This document shows, one piece after another, positions 59,644 through 64,000 of a stretch of 64,000 nt of DNA. Source of the DNA: Pseudomonas sp. GM48 (GTDB lineage Bacteria; Pseudomonadota; Gammaproteobacteria; Pseudomonadales; Pseudomonadaceae); contig NZ_AKJM01000115.1 in assembly GCF_000282335.1 (NCBI RefSeq), positions 62,001 through 126,000 on the forward strand, in the 5' to 3' direction. The position numbers and the translations under genes were made by a program. How positions within the stretch are numbered: the first letter of the stretch is position 1; each line of letters opens with the position of its first letter. The notes below the pieces were generated by a model. That model was not told the DNA's origin, did not search any database, and saw only the letters and a program-made list of their open reading frames with translations.

Positions 59644-61044
59644 ATGAGCACTTATGACGTCGTGATACTCGGCGGTGGACCCGGCGGTTACAACGCGGCG
59701 ATCCGCGCCGGACAACTGGGTCTGAAAGCAGCCTGCGTGGAAGGACGCGCCACACTCGGCGGCACCTGCCTGAACGTCGGCTGCATGCCATCCAAGGCGT
59801 TGCTGCATGCCTCCGAACTTTACGACGCAGCCATGGGCGCGGAATTCGCCAACCTGGGGATCGAAGTCAAACCCAGTCTCAACCTCACCCAGATGATGAA
59901 GCAAAAGGATGAAAGCGTTACCGGGCTGACCAAGGGCATCGAGTTTCTTTTCCGCAAAAACAAAGTCGACTGGATCAGAGGCTGGGGTCACATCGACGGA
60001 CCGGGCAAAGTCACGGTGACCGATAGCGCCGGTGGCAAGACTGAACTGAGCGCCAGGGACATCATCATCGCCACCGGCTCCGAACCCACGCCCCTGCCCG
60101 GCGTGGACATCGATAACAAACGCATCCTCGACTCCACCGGTGCCCTGGCGCTGAGCGAGGTGCCCAAGCATCTGGTGGTGATCGGCGCTGGCGTGATCGG
60201 CCTGGAGCTGGGTTCGGTATGGCGGCGCCTGGGGGCGCAGGTGACGGTGGTCGAGTTCCTTGACCGGATCTGCCCTGGCGTGGATATCGAAGCCGGCAAA
60301 ACCCTGCAACGTTCCCTGAGCAAGCAAGGCTTGAGTTTCAGGTTGAGTTCGAAAGTGACCAGCGCCACCAGCTCCGCCAATGGCGTTCAGCTCAGCATCG
60401 AGCCTGCCGCTGGCGGTGCTGCCGAGTTGCTGGAAGCCGATTACGTGCTGGTGGCCATCGGACGCCGACCTTATACACAGGGCCTGGGCCTGGAAAACGT
60501 CGGCCTCACCACGGATAAACGCGGCATGCTCGCCAACAAGGGGCATCGCACCGAAGCCGCCGGGGTCTGGGTGATAGGTGACGTGACCTCGGGTCCCATG
60601 CTCGCGCACAAGGCCGAGGACGAAGCCATGGCCTGCGTCGAGCAGATCGTCGGCAAGGCTGGCGAGGTCAACTACGACCTGATCCCTAGCGTGGTCTACA
60701 CCAAACCGGAACTGGCCAGCGTCGGCAAGACCGAAGAACAGCTCAAGGCTGAAGGCCGGGCGTACAAGGTCGGCAAGTTTCCCTTCACCGCCAACAGCCG
60801 GGCGAAGATCAACCACGAAACCGAAGGTTTCGCCAAAGTACTGGCCGATGAGCGCACGGACGAGGTCCTCGGCGTGCATCTGGTGGGCCCGAGCGTCAGT
60901 GAAATGATTGGCGAATACTGCGTGGCCATGGAGTTCAGCGCCTCGGCCGAAGACATCGCCCTGACCTGCCACCCACATCCGACCCGCTCCGAGGCGTTGC
61001 GTCAGGCGGCGATGAATGTGGAGGGGATGGCGACGCAGATGTAG
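59644..61044 (+). CDS. lpdA: Dihydrolipoamide dehydrogenase
   Basis: 466 residues. FAD motif VVILGGGPGGYNAAIRAGQ, redox disulfide GGTCLNVGCMPSKALLH, NAD motif VVIGAGVIGLELGSVWRRLG, second FAD block GVWVIGDVTSGPMLAHKAE, and the C-terminal catalytic HPHPTRSE. E3 component that reoxidises lipoamide. It stands alone, like the extra Lpd paralogs (Lpd3 type) of pseudomonads, so its partner complex is not shown here. Confidence 0.95.
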   Translation: MSTYDVVILGGGPGGYNAAIRAGQLGLKAACVEGRATLGGTCLNVGCMPSKALLHASELYDAAMGAEFANLGIEVKPSLNLTQMMKQKDESVTGLTKGIEFLFRKNKVDWIRGWGHIDGPGKVTVTDSAGGKTELSARDIIIATGSEPTPLPGVDIDNKRILDSTGALALSEVPKHLVVIGAGVIGLELGSVWRRLGAQVTVVEFLDRICPGVDIEAGKTLQRSLSKQGLSFRLSSKVTSATSSANGVQLSIEPAAGGAAELLEADYVLVAIGRRPYTQGLGLENVGLTTDKRGMLANKGHRTEAAGVWVIGDVTSGPMLAHKAEDEAMACVEQIVGKAGEVNYDLIPSVVYTKPELASVGKTEEQLKAEGRAYKVGKFPFTANSRAKINHETEGFAKVLADERTDEVLGVHLVGPSVSEMIGEYCVAMEFSASAEDIALTCHPHPTRSEALRQAAMNVEGMATQM

Positions 61045-61075
61045 GGCTTGAAGAGTTGCAGTGACTGATCTATCG

Positions 61076-61154
61076 CCTTCGCGAGCAAGCCCGCTCCCAC
61101 ATTTGATTTGTGTGCGCCACAAAACCAATGTGGGAGCGGGCTTGCTCGCGAAGG
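61076..61154. repeat. REP pair (BIME), tail-to-tail
   Basis: TTCGCGAGCAAGCCCGCTCC then GTGGGAGCGGGCTTGCTCGC between convergent genes. Confidence 0.85.
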
Positions 61155-61167
61155 CAGACGACTCGGT

Positions 61168-61641
61168 CTAAAGCGGCAAATGCTCCAGCGGCAACGCCCC
61201 CGGCGCCTTCACGGTGTGAATCGCAAAGTTGCTGCGGATGTCGCTCACACCCGGCAGCTTCAACAAACGCCCGGTGAGAAACCGGTCATAGGCACGCAAA
61301 TCCGGCACCACCACCTGCAGCAGAAAGTCCGACTCCCCTGACACCAGAAACGCCGAAATCACCTCGGGCAATGCCGTCACCGCCAGGCGAAAGGCTTCGG
61401 CTTGTTCGTCGTTGTGACGCTCGACCTTGACCCCGACAAACACCGTCAGCCCCAACCCCACTTCGTCGCGATCCAGATTGGCCTGGTAGCCGCGAATAAC
61501 CCCCGCCTCTTCAAGCATCCGGACCCGGCGCAAACAAGGCGATGCCGACAGGCCGATCTCGTCTGCCAGTTGCACATTGCTCAGGCGACCGTCCCGTTGC
61601 AGTGCCGCGAGAATCTTGCGGTCGTAGGCGTCAAGTTTCAT
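61168..61641 (-). CDS. Lrp/AsnC family transcriptional regulator
   Basis: 157 residues. N-terminal HTH (LDAYDRKILAALQRDGRLSNVQLADEIGLSASPCLRRVRMLEEAGVI), then the RAM/ligand domain (VFVGVKVERHNDEQAEAF; VSGESDFLLQVVVPDLRAYD). Amino-acid responsive. It is divergent from a LysE-type exporter gene 147 bp away, which it probably regulates. Confidence 0.93.
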   Translation of the reverse strand: MKLDAYDRKILAALQRDGRLSNVQLADEIGLSASPCLRRVRMLEEAGVIRGYQANLDRDEVGLGLTVFVGVKVERHNDEQAEAFRLAVTALPEVISAFLVSGESDFLLQVVVPDLRAYDRFLTGRLLKLPGVSDIRSNFAIHTVKAPGALPLEHLPL

Positions 61642-61787
61642 GGTTTGGCAGATCCCGATGGTTAAAGCGAAATAAAGTGGCAGATTATGCCAATACAGAC
61701 CCCGATAGAAGCTGACAACGCAAGCACCTGCCCCGCCCTTCAGCCCTAGACTGGCACTACCAAATCGACAACGAATGGGAGTGCAAC

Positions 61788-62417
61788 ATGCAAGGGCTCT
61801 GGCTGTTTTTCATGGCATTGGCAGTGGTCTATCTCTTGCCCGGGCCTGACATGATCCTGCTGTTGCAGACCGGTGCCCGCCAGGGCAAAGGCGCCGCGCT
61901 GGCCACGGCAGTGGGCCTGGGCATCGCCCGCGGTTGTCATGTGGCATTGGCGGCGCTGGGCCTGGCGGCACTGTTCAAGGCTGCGCCCTGGACCTTCGAC
62001 GTGGTGCGCCTGGCAGGCGCCGCGTATCTGCTGTGGATCGGTATTCAGTGCCTGCGAACCACGATGCTGCCGAGCTTGACCAGCACCGACACAACCGGCG
62101 AAAAACCGCGCTGGGGCGCAGCCATCCGGCGCGGACTGCTGACCAACCTGCTCAACCCCAAGGCACTGTTGTTCTGCTCGGTGCTGCTGCCGCAATTCAT
62201 CAATCCACAGGCCGGGCCAGTGCTCGGGCAATTTGTGACCTTGGGCGTGGTGCTGGTCGGCGTCGGTTTGCTGTTCGACAGCGCTTACGCCTTGGTCGGC
62301 GCGGCACTCGGCCGGTGGCTGCAACGCAGCCCCTCTGCCCAGCGCTTGCAGCAATGGTTGTTCGGTAGCCTGTTGATCGGTTTCGCCGTACGGCTGACCT
62401 TCGTGCAACAGGCTTGA
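61788..62417 (+). CDS. LysE family amino-acid exporter
   Basis: 209 residues, about six helices. PGPDMILLLQTGARQGKGAALATAVGLGIA is the family signature; GLLTNLLNPKALLFCSVLLPQFI follows. RhtB/LysE carriers export amino acids or homoserine lactones; the substrate here is unknown. Paired with a divergent Lrp/AsnC gene. Ends 3 bp before a convergent gene. Confidence 0.92.
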   Translation: MQGLWLFFMALAVVYLLPGPDMILLLQTGARQGKGAALATAVGLGIARGCHVALAALGLAALFKAAPWTFDVVRLAGAAYLLWIGIQCLRTTMLPSLTSTDTTGEKPRWGAAIRRGLLTNLLNPKALLFCSVLLPQFINPQAGPVLGQFVTLGVVLVGVGLLFDSAYALVGAALGRWLQRSPSAQRLQQWLFGSLLIGFAVRLTFVQQA

Positions 62418-62420
62418 ACC

Positions 62421-64000
62421 TTACTGCGCCTTGCGGCGGCGATTGAACAACAACAGCGCGGCTGCCGCGACCGCCAGTACGCCACCGACCTGTAACAGTG
62501 TCTTGTACGGCCGCAAGGCCGAACGCGCAGCGTCGGTGACTTGAGTCACGTAGCGTTTGTCGGCGTTCTCGAAGTCGGGATACGGGCATTGGTGGCCGAA
62601 ATCGGCGGCCCATTCCACGTAAGGCCCTTCTTTGACATAGCGCTGATAAATCGCACGTTGCTCCTCAAGGCTGCTGTTCCACCCCGACGCTTCGCACAGC
62701 ACCGCTGCAAACGCCTGGCTGGTGTGAGGCAAGTTATCCGCGGCCTTGCTCGCCAACGCCGTGGCCACGAAGCGATAGTGGTAACGCTGATCAGGTTGGG
62801 CAGCGCTGGTCTGCTGGCGCTTCACTTCATCCTCGGCCACCAATGGACCGACTTTGAGTTCGGCGTTTTCGAGAACGAAGTTACCGCCGAACGTGGCGTA
62901 ATCCGGCGCCGTTTCATAGCCCAGAATGTCCATGCCCCACTCGCGCGCCGTCCAGGCCGCATTGAACAGCGCAGCGGCGCGACGGGTCGGCCACCAGGCA
63001 GAATCAGCCGCCAGACGTTGCTCGCCATACAACCTGGCCTTGTGCCGCAAGCCGTCATTATCGAAGTACGCCGGCGCTTGCTCGTAATGACCTTCGCGCA
63101 ACAAACGCCGGCCCAGCAGATTGCGCAGGCTCGCCGCCACCGGCAGGGGCACGTAATTGTCGCGTTCCTGTTGGCTGAGCGGCGGCGGAGCGGGCACTTG
63201 TGTGTCGACGTAATGCTTGAGTTCTTCGAGGGTCAATACGCGCTCGGCGACGGTGGCGGCGTCGAACCAGTAAATGCCTTTGCTGCGATACAACTGATCG
63301 AAGGCCTGCAGGTAGTCCCCGCGTTGCAGGGCCAGGATCGCACTTTCACCCTCGACCCGGCATTTGGGCTGAAGTGTTTCGTAATCGAAGTCCGGGGTCC
63401 GTCGCTCGCCCCAGGATTCATTCTGCGGGAAGGCCTGGGCCGCTTTGGCATAGGCTGCGGCGGCCGCACTCTTATCGCCGTCACGCACCGCCAGTTTTGC
63501 CCGCAACCACCAGGCCAACCCGCCATCGCCGGCATGTTCGAGGAAAGCCTTGGCGCTGGCGTAATCGCCCTGTTGATAATTCATCGCCGCCAGGCGGTCG
63601 GCGTTTTCGAGACTGCCGCGAGTGCTGTTTTGCAACAGCTTGATCATTTTCTGTTCGTTGGCGGGTTGATCACCGAACGACCAACCCAACCGGCTGATCA
63701 GCGATGCAGTCACCAACTGCTGCACGGGCTGGCCCTTTAGCAACTCGGCCACTTGATCCTCCGGCAGCGCCATCAAGTCTGCCATCAACAGCTTCAGCGA
63801 TTCGTAGCCCACCGCGGAGCCGTGCAGATTTTGCGTGGCGTACAGCTCGATGGCACGGTTCCAGTCGCCGGCGATGCGCGCCACCCGGGCTTCTTCACCG
63901 AGGCTGGCGACACCCAGTTCCAGCGGATCGCTGAAGCCGTCGATGCTCAGTTGCCGGGTTTGCTCAAAGGCCTTTGCGGATTGTTTGAGCAGATCTGGAG
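62421..64000 (-). CDS. TPR-like membrane-anchored protein, 5' end outside window
   Basis: The frame stays open to the right edge (FEQTRQLSIDGFSDPLELGV precedes the first internal start), so at least 526 residues are coded and the start lies beyond. Helical repeats such as AAMNYQQGDYASAKAFLEHAGDG and ALQRGDYLQAFDQLYRSKG look TPR/SEL1-like. The C-terminus is a membrane helix followed by a basic tail (LLQVGGVLAVAAAALLLFNRRR). Periplasmic or surface location likely; no function assigned. Confidence 0.85.
   Translation of the reverse strand, partial: PDLLKQSAKAFEQTRQLSIDGFSDPLELGVASLGEEARVARIAGDWNRAIELYATQNLHGSAVGYESLKLLMADLMALPEDQVAELLKGQPVQQLVTASLISRLGWSFGDQPANEQKMIKLLQNSTRGSLENADRLAAMNYQQGDYASAKAFLEHAGDGGLAWWLRAKLAVRDGDKSAAAAAYAKAAQAFPQNESWGERRTPDFDYETLQPKCRVEGESAILALQRGDYLQAFDQLYRSKGIYWFDAATVAERVLTLEELKHYVDTQVPAPPPLSQQERDNYVPLPVAASLRNLLGRRLLREGHYEQAPAYFDNDGLRHKARLYGEQRLAADSAWWPTRRAAALFNAAWTAREWGMDILGYETAPDYATFGGNFVLENAELKVGPLVAEDEVKRQQTSAAQPDQRYHYRFVATALASKAADNLPHTSQAFAAVLCEASGWNSSLEEQRAIYQRYVKEGPYVEWAADFGHQCPYPDFENADKRYVTQVTDAARSALRPYKTLLQVGGVLAVAAAALLLFNRRRKAQ

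Noticed and set aside
1..64000. CRISPR arrays, rRNA, tRNA, prophage structural genes
   Set aside because: No regularly spaced identical repeats, cloverleaf-like genes or phage morphogenesis genes were seen on reading both strands.

Overview
The window looks like chromosomal DNA of a fluorescent pseudomonad (Pseudomonas fluorescens group). Codon use is GC-rich. Many intergenic gaps carry the palindromic REP sequence GTGGGAGCGGGCTTGCTCGC typical of that group. The housekeeping content (spoT-ridA, exbB-exbD-tonB, oxyR-recG, pycA/pycB with a divergent LysR gene, uvrD, pdxY) matches the oriC-proximal part of Pseudomonas chromosomes. Two perfect parS palindromes and two clusters of DnaA-box sequences support an origin-proximal position. 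I saw no rRNA or tRNA gene and no CRISPR array.

Layout. 1-11 kb is core: the 3' part of spoT, ridA, a lipoprotein, an SDR enzyme, the ExbB-ExbD-TonB energy system with a candidate Fur box, oxyR, recG and a YbaK-HDOD fusion. 11.2-18.1 kb is accessory and partly AT-rich: a Fic protein with a small upstream partner, a SCP2-like protein, two small unknowns, a DUF6124 gene behind a structured leader, a 149-bp MITE-like element, a cupin, a KAP P-loop NTPase and a GNAT enzyme. The last three lie between inverted copies of an IS21-like end. 18-24 kb holds a MocR/PaiB divergent pair, two acetyltransferases and an autotransporter. 24-30 kb is central carbon metabolism: a two-subunit pyruvate carboxylase, its likely regulator PycR, and a HexR-family regulator with a perfect HexR-type operator in its own promoter. 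30-42 kb holds a PAS-GGDEF-EAL protein, uvrD, a small EamA protein, a Tim44-like protein, a SUKH protein, a CPA2 antiporter, an acyl-CoA thioesterase and pdxY.

42-59.5 kb is the most striking part, a large zinc-limitation block. It has two COG0523 (CobW-type) GTPases, two small cysteine-containing secreted proteins, the zinc-independent cyclohydrolase folE2 translationally coupled to a zinc-type ABC transporter, a C-terminal remnant of a dihydroorotase, and a threonyl-tRNA synthetase-like protein that has lost its whole catalytic core. It ends with a tightly overlapping four-gene operon of three SPFH (HflK/HflC-like) membrane proteins and a P1B-type ATPase. Three Zur-type palindromes (44745, 45341, 59462) sit at the promoters of this block. 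DUF3617, cardiolipin synthase and cyclopropane fatty-acid synthase genes lie between its two halves. The window ends with a dihydrolipoamide dehydrogenase, an Lrp/AsnC regulator, a LysE exporter and the 3' part of a large TPR-like protein.

My best candidates for something under-described are the Zur-box SPFH/P-type ATPase operon, the core-less ThrRS paralog, the IS21-end-bracketed KAP island, and the structured leader of the DUF6124 gene.
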